Of a DNA stretch of 12,924 nt, positions 1 to 7,042 are shown one piece after another. Numbering within the stretch: the first letter of the stretch is position 1; every line of letters begins with the position of its first letter. A program made the position numbers and the translations under genes. Source of the DNA: Patescibacteria group bacterium (GTDB lineage Bacteria > Patescibacteriota > Minisyncoccia > Portnoybacterales > GWB1-42-6). Location: positions 1 to 12,924 of the forward strand of contig JAHIST010000065.1 in assembly GCA_018818145.1 (NCBI GenBank). Direction: 5' to 3'. The notes under the pieces were generated by a model. The model ran no database searches, was not told the DNA's origin, and saw only the letters and a program-made list of their open reading frames with translations.

Positions 1-1919
1 GCACCGAAGTTCATCAGGCGCGTTACGCGGCCGTTGAATATTTCGCCGGGCTTCACTTCGTGAGTGATGTTTTTTATCCAGGCGAGAGCTTTTTGGGCCG
101 CCTGGGAGTTCTCGGAAGTGATAAAAATCATTCCGGAATCTTCAATATCAATCTTAACGCCGGTCTGGTTAATGATTTCGTTTATCACCTTGCCGCCCGG
201 GCCGACCACTTCGCGGATTTTTTCGGGATTAATTTGTAAAGTTATAATGCGGGGCGCGAATTCCGACAGCGACGGCCGCGGATTAGGCAGCGCCGCGTTC
301 ATTTTTTCCAAAATCTGCAAACGGGCTTCTTTTGCCCGCTGCAGGGCTTCATCCAGAATTTTAACGGTTACCCCTTCTATTTTAACATCCATTTGAAGCC
401 CGCAGATGCCGTTTTTGGTTCCCGCGGCTTTTAAGTCCATGTCGCCGTGGTGGTCTTCGGGTCCCTGGATGTCCGTTAAAATTTTATAATTTCCCTTATC
501 GCCCGACATCAAGCCCAGAGCAATGCCGGCCACCGCTTCCTTGATTGGCACGCCCGCATCCATCAGCGCCAGGGACGAAGCGCAGGCAGAAGCCATTGAG
601 GAAGAGCCGTTTGAAGAAAGTATCTCTGAAACAACTCTGATAGTGTAGGGAAATTCTTCTTCCGGAGGAATCATCACCCAGATAGAGCGTTCCGCCAGCG
701 CGCCATGCCCAATTTCCCGTCTGCCCGGACCGCGAAAGCCGCCGACTTCCCCCACCGAGTAGGGCGGAAAGTTATAGTGGTGCAAAAAGCGTTTTTTGTA
801 TTCTTGTTCCAGGCCGTCAATAATTTGTTTTTCGCTCGGCGCGCCCAAGGTTACGACAGACAGCGCCTGAGTGGTGCCGCGATTAAAGATTGAAGAGCCG
901 TGAGTGCGCGCCAGCACGCCGACTTGGCAGCTGATTTCTCGGATTTCGTTGAGCGCCCGGCCGTCGGGCCGTTTTTCTTTTTCAATTATATTCTTGTGCA
1001 CCAGATCATTGATTTCTTCTTCAAAGACCATCAGCGCCCCGGTTATTTTCCCGTCAACGTTTTCAGTCTCGCTGGATTTGATAAAATCAACCAGCGCTTG
1101 AGACAACTCTTCAATTTTTGTGGCGTGGGACATTTTTTCTTTGACGTAGATTGCGCCCGGGAGCTTGCCGGCCAGAAATTCTTTAACTTTTTGCTTAAGC
1201 GTTTCGTCCGGCTCGCACAAAGTCAATGCCATTTTTTTCGGCTGTATTTCTTGGATTATTTTATTTTGAAAATCAATTAACTCCTGATACGCCTTCTCCC
1301 CTGCTTCAATAGCAGCAACCATAACCGGCTCGGTAATTTCTTTTGCGCCTGCCTCAAGCATATTGATTTTTTGCGCGGTGCCGGAAACAATTAAATCCAG
1401 ATCGCTTTTTTCTCTTTGCGCGTAGGTCGGATTGATAAGAAATTCCTCGCCGCTGCGGCCGACTCTGACGCCGGCCACCGGACCCGACCAGGGAATGTCG
1501 GAAATCGACAAGGCCAAAGACGCGGCTAAAATACCCAAAACATCCGGGTCGTTTTCTTTGTCAAAAGAAAGAACCGTGATTACCACCTGAATTTCATTTC
1601 TGATACGGTGGTCAAATCGCGGCCGGAGCGTCCGGTCAATCAGCCGGCCGCTCACGATAGCTTCGTCTTGCGGCCTGCCCTCTCGTTTTATAAAGCGGCT
1701 GCCCTTAATTTTTCCGGCCGCGTAGAGTTTCTCTTCATATTCCAGAGTTAAAGGCAGATAGTCGCAGTCTTTTTGTTTGCGGCTCATGACAGCAGTGGCC
1801 AAAACTGTACTGCCGCCGTAGCTTAAAAGGACCGAACCGTTAGCCTGCTGGGCTAAAACGCCCAGCTGGACTTCCAGCGTCCGGCCGCTAAACTGACAGG
1901 AAAAAGTCTTTTTTTCCAT
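1..1919 (-). CDS. pnp: Polyribonucleotide nucleotidyltransferase (PNPase), 3' end cut by window
   Basis: Phosphorolytic 3'-5' exoribonuclease acting in cytoplasmic mRNA decay. The reading frame is open from the ATG at 1917-1919 to the left edge, giving about 639 residues of the usual ~700. The N-terminal RNase PH-like domain begins MEKKTFSCQFSGRTLEVQLG and contains KIKGSRFIKREGRPQDEA and LIDRTLRP. The second RNase PH core contains FNRGTTQALSVVTLG, SSNGSSSMAS and the catalytic-region stretch GPEDHHGDMDLKAAGT. Next come a KH domain (REVVGPGGKVINEI, GxxG = GPGG) and the start of the S1 domain (GEIFNGRVTRLMNFG) at the very edge, so only the end of S1 is missing. No clear Shine-Dalgarno precedes the ATG. 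Upstream lie a NYN-domain gene and rpsO on the same strand, recalling the conserved rpsO-pnp operon, although palindromes in the 169-base gap could attenuate read-through. Identification is secure. Confidence 0.97.
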   Translation of the reverse strand, partial: MEKKTFSCQFSGRTLEVQLGVLAQQANGSVLLSYGGSTVLATAVMSRKQKDCDYLPLTLEYEEKLYAAGKIKGSRFIKREGRPQDEAIVSGRLIDRTLRPRFDHRIRNEIQVVITVLSFDKENDPDVLGILAASLALSISDIPWSGPVAGVRVGRSGEEFLINPTYAQREKSDLDLIVSGTAQKINMLEAGAKEITEPVMVAAIEAGEKAYQELIDFQNKIIQEIQPKKMALTLCEPDETLKQKVKEFLAGKLPGAIYVKEKMSHATKIEELSQALVDFIKSSETENVDGKITGALMVFEEEINDLVHKNIIEKEKRPDGRALNEIREISCQVGVLARTHGSSIFNRGTTQALSVVTLGAPSEKQIIDGLEQEYKKRFLHHYNFPPYSVGEVGGFRGPGRREIGHGALAERSIWVMIPPEEEFPYTIRVVSEILSSNGSSSMASACASSLALMDAGVPIKEAVAGIALGLMSGDKGNYKILTDIQGPEDHHGDMDLKAAGTKNGICGLQMDVKIEGVTVKILDEALQRAKEARLQILEKMNAALPNPRPSLSEFAPRIITLQINPEKIREVVGPGGKVINEIINQTGVKIDIEDSGMIFITSENSQAAQKALAWIKNITHEVKPGEIFNGRVTRLMNFG

Positions 1920-1963
1920 TTGATTTTGGAGCTGTTTGCCATTCCGACGGCAAAAGAGTAAAA

Positions 1964-1996
1964 CCCCGTTAGATGCGCGAAGCGCATCTAACGGGG
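1964..1996. repeat. Perfect 15-bp palindrome, CCCCGTTAGAT family, copy 1
   Basis: Arms CCCCGTTAGATGCGC (1964-1978) and GCGCATCTAACGGGG (1982-1996) are perfectly complementary around a GAA loop, and TGAAA follows. The same outer arms (CCCCGTTAGAT / ATCTAACGGGG plus TGAAA) recur at 7043-7080 inside a tRNA T loop, so this is an interspersed repeat rather than a one-off hairpin. On the minus strand the stem is followed by TTTTAC, so it could act as an attenuator upstream of pnp. Confidence 0.85.
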
Positions 1997-2004
1997 TGAA
2001 AGAA

Positions 2005-2036
2005 ACAATTCGGCAATTGGTCAATTGTCCGATTGT
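2005..2036. repeat. Imperfect inverted repeat between NYN gene and pnp
   Basis: ACAATTCGGCAATTG and CAATTGTCCGATTGT pair with small bulges around a GT loop. On the minus strand the hairpin is followed by TTTCTTT, so it may be a weak terminator or attenuator after the NYN gene. It sits next to the CCCCGTTAGAT palindrome, and together they make the rpsO-side to pnp junction highly structured. Confidence 0.5.
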
Positions 2037-2088
2037 AAAATTATTTCTTCCCCTCTTTTTCCGCCCAGGTTTGTTAAACAGCTGCCGA

Positions 2089-2595
2089 TTAAGGTATTAA
2101 ATATTTTTTAGTATTTTGTCCCAGATCAATAAAATCATCGGCGACTTCTTTGAGATGGCCGGACGCGCTGCGTCCAAAAGAAATAATTTCCACCTGGCAG
2201 CCGTCTTTGATTTTCAGATATTGAACCAGCGGAACAAAATCGCCATCGCCCGTTACCAGCACAATTGCGTCAAGCTTGCTGCCAAGCTCAATGGCGTCAA
2301 CCGCCATACCCACATCCCAGTCCCCCTTTTTCATGCCGCCCGGAAAAATTTGCAGATCTTTTACCTTGACTTCAATGCCGAATTTGGCGAGCGCTTCAAA
2401 AAAAGCCTGCTCTTCCCCGCTTTCGGTGCGAATTGAATAAGCAATTGCCCTGATTAGCTGCCGTCCCGCCACCGCCGTTTTCAGAATCTCTTTAAAATTA
2501 ACTTTGGCGCGGTAAATGTTTTTGGCGGAATGGTACAAATTGGGCACATCAATAAAAATTCCTACCCGCTGATCTTTGTGTTTGATAATAGCCAT
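2089..2595 (-). CDS. NYN-domain (LabA/DUF88-like) putative ribonuclease
   Basis: 168 residues, close to the length of a single NYN (PIN-like) domain. Acidic residues expected at a PIN-like metal site are visible: D16 and N19 in IFIDVPNLY, D94 and D100 in KKGDWDVGMAVDA, and D117/D119 in LVTGDGDFVPLV. VEIISF follows as the next core strand. NYN proteins of the LabA/DUF88 group are predicted metal-dependent RNases; no substrate can be inferred from sequence alone. The gene sits between rpsO and pnp on the same strand, so a role in RNA processing together with PNPase is an attractive inference. The start is the ATG at 2593-2595, with no Shine-Dalgarno. The family is confident; the function is tentative. 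Confidence 0.88.
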   Translation of the reverse strand: MAIIKHKDQRVGIFIDVPNLYHSAKNIYRAKVNFKEILKTAVAGRQLIRAIAYSIRTESGEEQAFFEALAKFGIEVKVKDLQIFPGGMKKGDWDVGMAVDAIELGSKLDAIVLVTGDGDFVPLVQYLKIKDGCQVEIISFGRSASGHLKEVADDFIDLGQNTKKYLIP

Positions 2596-2610
2596 TGTGT
2601 TCGTTAATGG

Positions 2611-2676
2611 TCACGAATCTGATCACGGATTTCACAAATTTTATTCGTGATATTTGTGGCCAAATTAGTGTAAATT
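2611..2676. repeat. Degenerate short-period repeat (TTCGTGA / TCACGAAT mosaic)
   Basis: The gap between rpsO and the NYN gene contains TCACGAAT (2611-2618) and its complement ATTCGTGA (2643-2650). Related roughly ten-base variants follow: ATTTGTGG, AATTAGTG and AATTCGCG. They read as a degenerate tandem/inverted mosaic and could fold into a hairpin. No gene is visible here. Confidence 0.5.
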
Positions 2677-2682
2677 CGCGAT

Positions 2683-2949
2683 TTACCTTTTAAGGTCCAA
2701 TTTTTTAATTAAAGATTTGTAGCTTTTTTCGTCTTCTTTGCCCAAATAATCAAGAAACTTTTTTCTTTTGGCGACCATTTTTAGCAAACCATAGCGGGAA
2801 TGGTTGTCTTTGTTATGTTTTTTAAGATGGCCGGTCAATTGTTTGATTTGTTCGGTTAAAATGGCAACCTGAACTCCGGCCGAGCCGGTATCGGCTTCAT
2901 GAACCTTAAACTCATCAATAATTTTTTTCTTTTTTTGTGTTTTTAGCAC
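2683..2949 (-). CDS. rpsO: 30S ribosomal protein S15
   Basis: 88 residues, the normal length for bacterial S15, a primary 16S rRNA binding protein of the small-subunit platform. Family signatures run in order: HEADTGSAGVQVAILTEQI, LTGHLKKHNKDNHSRYGLL, then KMVAKRKKFLDYL and a basic C terminus. The usual GSPEVQ/GSxEVQ segment reads GSAGVQ here, a Glu-to-Gly change. The start is GTG at 2947-2949: AGGAAG at 2957-2962 sits 7 bases upstream, whereas an ATG at 2952-2954 is too close to it and reaches a stop after three codons. It is first in the rpsO-NYN-pnp cluster and has its own promoter. Confidence 0.97.
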   Translation of the reverse strand: MLKTQKKKKIIDEFKVHEADTGSAGVQVAILTEQIKQLTGHLKKHNKDNHSRYGLLKMVAKRKKFLDYLGKEDEKSYKSLIKKLDLKR

Positions 2950-2978
2950 GGCATTACTTCCTATTTTTAGTTATTTTG

Positions 2979-3007
2979 AATATAACATAGAATAAATAAA
3001 AATGCAA
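2979..3007 (-). promoter_or_regulatory. Predicted sigma70-type promoter for rpsO
   Basis: On the minus strand, TTGCAT (3002-3007) and TATATT (2979-2984) are separated by exactly 17 bases, matching the -35/-10 consensus at 4/6 and 5/6. Transcription would start near 2972, giving a short leader that contains AGGAAG before the GTG start. The -35 box overlaps one arm of the hairpin at 3003-3018. Confidence 0.6.
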
Positions 3008-3018
3008 CAGCGGTTGCA
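3003..3018 (-). terminator. Hairpin with T-rich tail, minus strand, between IS30 and rpsO
   Basis: TGCAAC / GTTGCA arms enclose a 4-base loop. On the minus strand the hairpin is followed by TTTTTATTTATT, resembling a short intrinsic terminator that would stop transcription coming from the IS30 transposase before rpsO. The stem is only 6 bp, so it is weak. Confidence 0.45.
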
Positions 3019-3055
3019 AAAAAGAGCTTTGTGTCGTACAATTAGCGTATCGTGG

Positions 3056-4113
3056 ATTAAATAGTCAACTGCGACACTTTGGATATGTTTGTCTGGTTAA
3101 TTTTTATCGATAATTTTTTAAGGAGAAGCTGTTCTTCAAAAACCTCTTTGGGCGTCCGGTAATTTAGGCATTTTCTCGGAGTATTGTTTATCAGCTCGGC
3201 AAAGCGGCGAATATCAGCGTCGCTGCAATCATCCATGCTTGAACCTTTAGGAATAAACCGCCTTAATCTGCAAAAAGAATTTTCCATTGTCGCTTTTTCC
3301 CAGGAAGAATATGGATGACAGAAGTAAGTCGGAATGCCCAGTTCCTCGTAGCGCGCGTTTTCCGGCCCGTTGTCCAAGGTCAGTGTTTCAATTGCGTTCT
3401 GATACGGACTTAAGCACTTCTTGAGTCCGTCCACAGCGTATTTGAGCCCGGTCACTTTATCAATTAAGAGGTAGCGGGAGATCCGTTCGACAGAGCCGAC
3501 AATCACTTCAATATCTCTTCTGATTTTGCCCAGCGTGTCTCCTTCAAAATCGCCGAACCTGGTTCGTTTAGCCACAATTTCAGGCCTTTGCTCGATAGAG
3601 ACGCGATTGGGTATCTTAGTTTTCTTGGGTCCTTTAATCTTGTATCGTTTCCTTTTGCGCCAGCGTCCAGAATACAGGTACAAATGCAGATACTGGCCGT
3701 GGGCGCTGTACAGGTACTTGTAGATCGACGGAGCGCTGGCGTACTTTATCTGCGCGTCAACATTCTTGATTCTGCCGGCGATTTCTTCTGGCGACCAATA
3801 GCTTCTCATTCTATTTATTACGAAGCTTTCCAATTCAGGATTCTCTCTGATTTTCATGCCCTGATATTTTGATTTCTTTCTTTTTTTAATCGCCTTAAGG
3901 TGGGCCTTAGCTGGATCATATTGCCCATTAACGCTGTTCTCATTAATCTCTCTGCTTATTGAAGAGTGGTGCTTCTTAAGAGAATTAGCAATTTCTCTAT
4001 GAGAATAACCTCTGTTCAATAGGATGGAGATTTCCATCCTGTCTGACTTTGAAAAATGCGAGTATTTCATATGCTTTAAGCATATCAGAAAGTGTCGCAC
4101 TTCAAAGTTAAGT
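3056..4113 (-). mobile_element. IS30-family insertion sequence (~1.05 kb)
   Basis: The transposase gene fills the element. Terminal inverted repeats share a perfect 10-bp core, GCGACACTTT (3071-3080) and its complement AAAGTGTCGC (4089-4098). Matching continues outward imperfectly as TCAACT versus TGAAGT, and more weakly to about 3056 and 4113. A clear 2-3 bp target duplication could not be resolved, so the outer limits are approximate to about 10 bases. The element lies between rpsO and the recombinase and is transcribed toward rpsO. Confidence 0.8.
3057..4070 (-). CDS. IS30-family transposase (DDE)
   Basis: 337 residues from the ATG at 4068-4070. A GTG ten codons upstream lies inside the terminal repeat and is a less likely start. 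The N-terminal helix-turn-helix is visible as HFSKSDRMEISILLNRGYSHREIANSLKKHHSSISREI. The catalytic core has D178 in GDFEGDTLGK, D233 in LTLDNGPEN and E263 in WEKATMENSFCRLRRFIPKG, the D-D-E arrangement and FIPKG motif of the IS30 family. The frame is uninterrupted, so the element may be active. The stop codon lies at the outer part of the left terminal repeat. An ATATGCTT/AAGCATAT palindrome covers the start codon region and may limit translation from read-through transcripts. Confidence 0.93.
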   Translation of the reverse strand: MKYSHFSKSDRMEISILLNRGYSHREIANSLKKHHSSISREINENSVNGQYDPAKAHLKAIKKRKKSKYQGMKIRENPELESFVINRMRSYWSPEEIAGRIKNVDAQIKYASAPSIYKYLYSAHGQYLHLYLYSGRWRKRKRYKIKGPKKTKIPNRVSIEQRPEIVAKRTRFGDFEGDTLGKIRRDIEVIVGSVERISRYLLIDKVTGLKYAVDGLKKCLSPYQNAIETLTLDNGPENARYEELGIPTYFCHPYSSWEKATMENSFCRLRRFIPKGSSMDDCSDADIRRFAELINNTPRKCLNYRTPKEVFEEQLLLKKLSIKINQTNISKVSQLTI

Positions 4114-4118
4114 TTACA

Positions 4119-4149
4119 TATTGCGATGCGCTTTCAGCGCATCGCAATA
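4119..4149. repeat. Perfect 14-bp palindrome upstream of the recombinase
   Basis: TATTGCGATGCGCT (4119-4132) and AGCGCATCGCAATA (4136-4149) flank a TTC loop. The inner GATGCGC...GCGCATC is the same as in the palindrome at 1964-1996, although the outer arms differ, suggesting related repeat families. It lies just outside the IS30 end. Confidence 0.8.
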
Positions 4150-4154
4150 CGCGC

Positions 4155-4200
4155 CGATATTTTACAACATGCCGCCGGTGTGGCACGTCGCAAAATATCG
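4155..4200. repeat. Inverted repeat directly 5' of the recombinase start
   Basis: CGATATTTT (4155-4163) and AAAATATCG (4192-4200) are perfect complements around a 28-base interior, which itself holds ATGCC / GGCAC partial complements. The structure ends 13 bases before the recombinase ATG. It could be a leader hairpin, a repeat, or a recombinase binding site. Confidence 0.6.
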
Positions 4201-4213
4201 ACCAATAATTAAT

Positions 4214-6433
4214 ATGACTGTTGAATCTTTAATCAAAGACTACTTAGTTTACCTGGAAGTTGAAAAAGGCCGGTCAAAAAAGACTACGGAAAATTACGGC
4301 CATTATTTGAAGCGGTTTTTGGATTGGGCCAAGATTGAGCGACCTCATCAAATTGACGCGGAGCTCGTAAGCCAATATCGCCTTTTTCTTAATCGTCTGG
4401 AAGTGAAAAGTCCGCCAGCGGGCGGATTAAAAAAAATCACCCAGAACTATCATATTATCGCTTTGCGCAATTTCTTAAAGTATTTAGCCAAGCGGGATAT
4501 CAAGACTTTGACAGCTGAAAAAATCGAGCTGGCAAAGCAAACGCCGCGGGAGGTAGAGTTTCTGGAGGGCGACGAGCTGGAGAGGTTGCTCAAATCACCC
4601 GAGGGCGATTCGGTGCGGGCTTTGCGCGACCGGGCGCTGCTGGAAATTTTATTCAGCACGGGCTTGCGCGTTTCGGAAGCCTGCAAGCTAAACAGGGATT
4701 CAATGAATTTGGATAAGGGCGAATTTTCGGTGCGCGGCAAGGGAGAAAAAATTCGCGTTGTTTTTCTTTCCGAAACCGCCAAGGCGGCGCTAAGGACTTA
4801 TTTAGCCAAGAGAAAAGATATAGAGCCGGCGCTATTTGTCAGGATTCCCAAAGGCAGACCAGGCAGAGTTATGGATTCAATCAGGGTTCAGAAAGATAAA
4901 GCCCGGCAGGTCAGGCTGGCCCAGATGCGCTTGACCCCGCGTTCCGTGCAGAGGATAATCAAAAAGTATGCCATCAAAGCCGGCATCACCCGTCGCGTCA
5001 CGCCGCACACGTTAAGGCATTGTTTGCATAAAAATACTCGCATCGCGCTTAATCCGTCTATGATTTCTTCGCAAGAGTTATTTTTGTCAGATAAGCAGAA
5101 TATATTGAGTTTTGATTTTAGCGGTAATCATTTAGCGAGTGGGCGCGTTAGTCGTCGTTTTACTCATGTAAAAAGCCGTCTTTTAAGTGTTTGGGCGTCT
5201 GGACGAGAACTAATTTGTAGTCCCTATCATTCTTTATTCACCATTTCATCTGAAGGCATTGCGCCTGTTTTGGCTAAAGATTTAAAAATTGGCATGTATT
5301 TGGCCGGGATTAAAGATTTGTCTAACAAAGGCAGGCCAAGTAAGCATTCAGCGGGATTTTGGCGTTTAGTTGGTTATATTATTGGGGACGGTACCCTAAG
5401 CGAAGCTCGGCGCGGTATTATTATAAACGATAAAAATAAAGAGTTTATTGACTATTATGCTAAAATAGCGGAGCGGATTATTGACCGTCCGCCTACTATA
5501 ATAGAACGATTAAATGGTAAAAGTTGGATGTTGAATATTTATAGTGTTTCATTTTTAAGAAAATTAAGGGAACTCGGTTTGATCCATAAATCAAACGAAA
5601 GACGCGTTCCCAGCGAACTTTTTTCTGCCACTTCGAAAGAAATTAAAGCATTTTTATCCGGTTTTTATGATGCAGAGGGTAATTCAGGGACTATTAAAAT
5701 ATTTTCAGCCAGCAAGGAACTTCTTAAAGACATCCAATTTTTATTTTTAAGATTAAGGATTGACAGCTTGCTTTTTGAGCGCCAGAGGAAAGTTAAGTTG
5801 CCACAAGGGAAAATCATCGATAATAAAATATATACTCTTTATATATTGCATAGGCCTAGCCAGCTGTTATTTAAAAAATTAATTCCGACATTAAAATTAA
5901 AAATAAAAGTTTTTGATCATTTTTCAGGCCATAAGCTGCCGACTCAGTTATTGTTAAAGGCGATTTACCCCGATATTTTAAAAGAAGCGCAAGGGTTAAA
6001 TGAGTACATGGATAACGTTTATAATATGAAGCATTTGCGCCGTTATTTAAAAATGTGTTTAACCCCAGATTCTTTAAGAGCATTAATGGGCGGATTTAAA
6101 AGATTCAATTATAACAATTCCGTTACCCAAATATTGGAGCAATTGCTTTCTTTAGAAAAAATAAAATGGCTAAGGGTATCTAAAATTAAAAAATTGCCGG
6201 GATCGCACGAAGTGTATGATTTTACGGTTTTGCCAAATCATAATTTAATTACGGATGGGTTTATTTCTCATAATTCGTTTGCCACTGACTTATTAATCTC
6301 TGGCGCCGACATCCGCTCGGTGCAAACCATGCTGGGCCACTCCTCTATCACCACCACGCAAATCTATACGCATATTACCGACAAGCAATTGAAAGAGATA
6401 CATAAAAGTTTTCATGGGAAAAAGCGGGGTTAA
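4214..6433 (+). CDS. XerC/XerD-type tyrosine recombinase precursor containing an intein
   Basis: 739-residue precursor. Extein residues 1-269 and 688-739 join to a 321-residue protein, close to the usual Xer size. The N-terminal SAM-like core-binding domain spans about 1-95 (MTVESLIKDYLVYLEVEKGR...). The catalytic domain has R152 (FSTGLRVSEA), K176 (VRGKGEKI) and H265-x-x-R268 (TPHTLRH). After the intein come SFATDLL, H709 (MLGHSS) and the nucleophile Y718 (TTTQIYTH). Intein removal restores a perfect HTLRHSFATDLL motif. The start is ATG 4214; the open frame extends upstream to 4121 only through hairpin repeats and adds no family sequence. No Shine-Dalgarno is visible. Likely roles are chromosome dimer resolution or integration of a mobile element; context does not decide between them. 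Confidence 0.95.
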   Translation: MTVESLIKDYLVYLEVEKGRSKKTTENYGHYLKRFLDWAKIERPHQIDAELVSQYRLFLNRLEVKSPPAGGLKKITQNYHIIALRNFLKYLAKRDIKTLTAEKIELAKQTPREVEFLEGDELERLLKSPEGDSVRALRDRALLEILFSTGLRVSEACKLNRDSMNLDKGEFSVRGKGEKIRVVFLSETAKAALRTYLAKRKDIEPALFVRIPKGRPGRVMDSIRVQKDKARQVRLAQMRLTPRSVQRIIKKYAIKAGITRRVTPHTLRHCLHKNTRIALNPSMISSQELFLSDKQNILSFDFSGNHLASGRVSRRFTHVKSRLLSVWASGRELICSPYHSLFTISSEGIAPVLAKDLKIGMYLAGIKDLSNKGRPSKHSAGFWRLVGYIIGDGTLSEARRGIIINDKNKEFIDYYAKIAERIIDRPPTIIERLNGKSWMLNIYSVSFLRKLRELGLIHKSNERRVPSELFSATSKEIKAFLSGFYDAEGNSGTIKIFSASKELLKDIQFLFLRLRIDSLLFERQRKVKLPQGKIIDNKIYTLYILHRPSQLLFKKLIPTLKLKIKVFDHFSGHKLPTQLLLKAIYPDILKEAQGLNEYMDNVYNMKHLRRYLKMCLTPDSLRALMGGFKRFNYNNSVTQILEQLLSLEKIKWLRVSKIKKLPGSHEVYDFTVLPNHNLITDGFISHNSFATDLLISGADIRSVQTMLGHSSITTTQIYTHITDKQLKEIHKSFHGKKRG
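5021..6274 (+). mobile_element. LAGLIDADG-bearing intein inside the recombinase gene
   Basis: 418 residues from Cys1 to Asn418, with Ser as the +1 extein residue. Splicing blocks are all visible. Block A is CLHKNTRIAL. Block B is ELICSPYHSLFTI, with H70 and Ser in place of the usual Thr of TxxH. Block F is VYDFTVLPNHNLI (D400, H407), and the C-terminal block is ISHN followed by Ser. The endonuclease domain has two LAGLIDADG motifs, LVGYIIGDG (116-124, acidic D123) and LSGFYDAEG (212-220, acidic E219), so both catalytic positions are acidic and homing activity is plausible. The intein DNA is visibly more AT-rich than the flanking extein DNA, which suggests later acquisition. It splits the active site between the HxxRH motif and the second His/Tyr pair. 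Confidence 0.96.
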
Positions 6434-6444
6434 AATAACAATTT

Positions 6445-6467
6445 CCCCCTCTTAATTTAAGAGGGGG
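6445..6467. repeat. GC-armed palindrome 5' of the DUF559 gene
   Basis: CCCCCTCTTAA (6445-6455) and TTAAGAGGGGG (6457-6467) are perfect complements around a single T. GTGAGGGGAG follows. A similar palindrome closes the DUF559 gene at 6850-6872. It may also help terminate the recombinase transcript, but no T tract follows on the plus strand. Confidence 0.75.
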
Positions 6468-6481
6468 TGAGGGGAGTTAAA

Positions 6482-6865
6482 ATGAGCAAATCATTTGTTT
6501 TTAATAAGCCGTCTTTTAAAACCATTCGAAGCGGTTTAAGAAAAAATTCTACAGACGCTGAAAAGAAATTATGGAGCAAACTGCGCAATCAGCAGCTGGA
6601 AAAGTTAAAATTTTATCGTCAATATAGCATCGGTCCATATATTTTAGATTTTTATTGTCCGAAAATTAGACTGGTTATTGAACTTGACGGCGGTCAGCAC
6701 GCCGAAGCGCGACAAGAATTTTACGATAAAAAACGCTCTGTTTATTTGAAGCAATATAATATTCGCATTCTGAGATTTTGGAATAATGAAGTTTTGAAAA
6801 ACACCGAGGGAGTAATTTTAAAAATTATTGAGAATCTAACCCCTCCTGACCTCCCCTTAAACTAA
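6482..6865 (+). CDS. DUF559-family endonuclease-like protein (PD-(D/E)XK-type)
   Basis: 127 residues from the ATG at 6482. AGGGGAG (6470-6476) sits 5 bases upstream and favours this start over an in-frame GTG at 6467. The DUF559 core is complete: RKNSTDAEKKLWSKLRNQQL, FYRQYSIGPYILDFYCP (D56), LVIELDGGQH (E67, D69, H73) and IRILRFWNNEVL. The fold is related to very-short-patch-repair and PD-(D/E)XK nucleases; the biological substrate of DUF559 proteins is not established. The C-terminal residues NLTPPDLPLN are encoded by a downstream palindrome, whose complementary arm begins at the stop codon. The gene is thus bracketed by two related GC-rich inverted repeats, which hints that gene and repeats travel together. 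Confidence 0.88.
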   Translation: MSKSFVFNKPSFKTIRSGLRKNSTDAEKKLWSKLRNQQLEKLKFYRQYSIGPYILDFYCPKIRLVIELDGGQHAEARQEFYDKKRSVYLKQYNIRILRFWNNEVLKNTEGVILKIIENLTPPDLPLN

Positions 6866-6872
6866 GGGGAGG
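6850..6872. repeat. GC-armed palindrome overlapping the end of the DUF559 gene
   Basis: CCTCCCCTTA (6850-6859) and TAAGGGGAGG (6863-6872) form a 10-bp stem with an AAC loop. GAAAATTT follows, so it can also work as a terminator. It resembles the palindrome at 6445-6467 (CCCCTCTTAA-type arms), giving the DUF559 gene matching left and right borders. Confidence 0.75.
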
Positions 6873-6933
6873 AGAAAATTTGTCCCCGTAGTTCAACGGA
6901 TAGAACACTAGCCTTCTCCGTCTGCCAAAGTTT

Positions 6934-7005
6934 GCCCTCATAGCTCAATGGATAGAGCGCTAGCCTTCTAAGCTGGATATGTAGGTTCGATTCCTACTGA
7001 GGGCG
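6934..7005 (+). tRNA. tRNA-Arg(UCU), complete, nested inside another tRNA-Arg gene
   Basis: 72 bases with every element present. GCCCTCA pairs with TGAGGGC, with discriminator G at 7005. The D arm is GCTC-AATGGATA-GAGC, and the anticodon arm CTAGC-CTTCTAA-GCTGG gives anticodon TCT. The variable region is ATAT and the T arm is GTAGG-TTCGATT-CCTAC. No CCA is encoded in full. Its anticodon arm and variable region are identical to those of the surrounding interrupted tRNA, but the acceptor, D and T stems differ. Flanking TTTG/CAAA and CCGTC (6918-6922) / GACGG (7012-7016) are complementary and would extend the cloverleaf base. Confidence 0.95.
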
Positions 7006-7042
7006 CAAAGCGACGGGCAGGTAAGCTGGATATCGAGGCCCG

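Noticed and set aside
900..1280. Plus-strand open frames across 64-1280
   Set aside because: They are antisense to the continuous PNPase frame and have no recognisable domain.
3065..4104. Target-site duplication of the IS30 element
   Set aside because: No identical 2-3 bp flanks could be placed with confidence because the outer ends of the inverted repeats are degenerate.
4121..4213. Upstream extension of the recombinase frame (31 extra residues)
   Set aside because: The sequence is made of two inverted repeats and has no similarity to Xer N termini; ATG 4214 gives a normal core-binding domain.
6918..7022. Group I intron in the tRNA-Arg anticodon loop
   Set aside because: The insert is only 105 bases and is mostly a complete tRNA; there is no space for the group I P3-P8 core. 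A bulge-helix-bulge site is also not formed, since the loops flanking CCGTC/GACGG are asymmetric.
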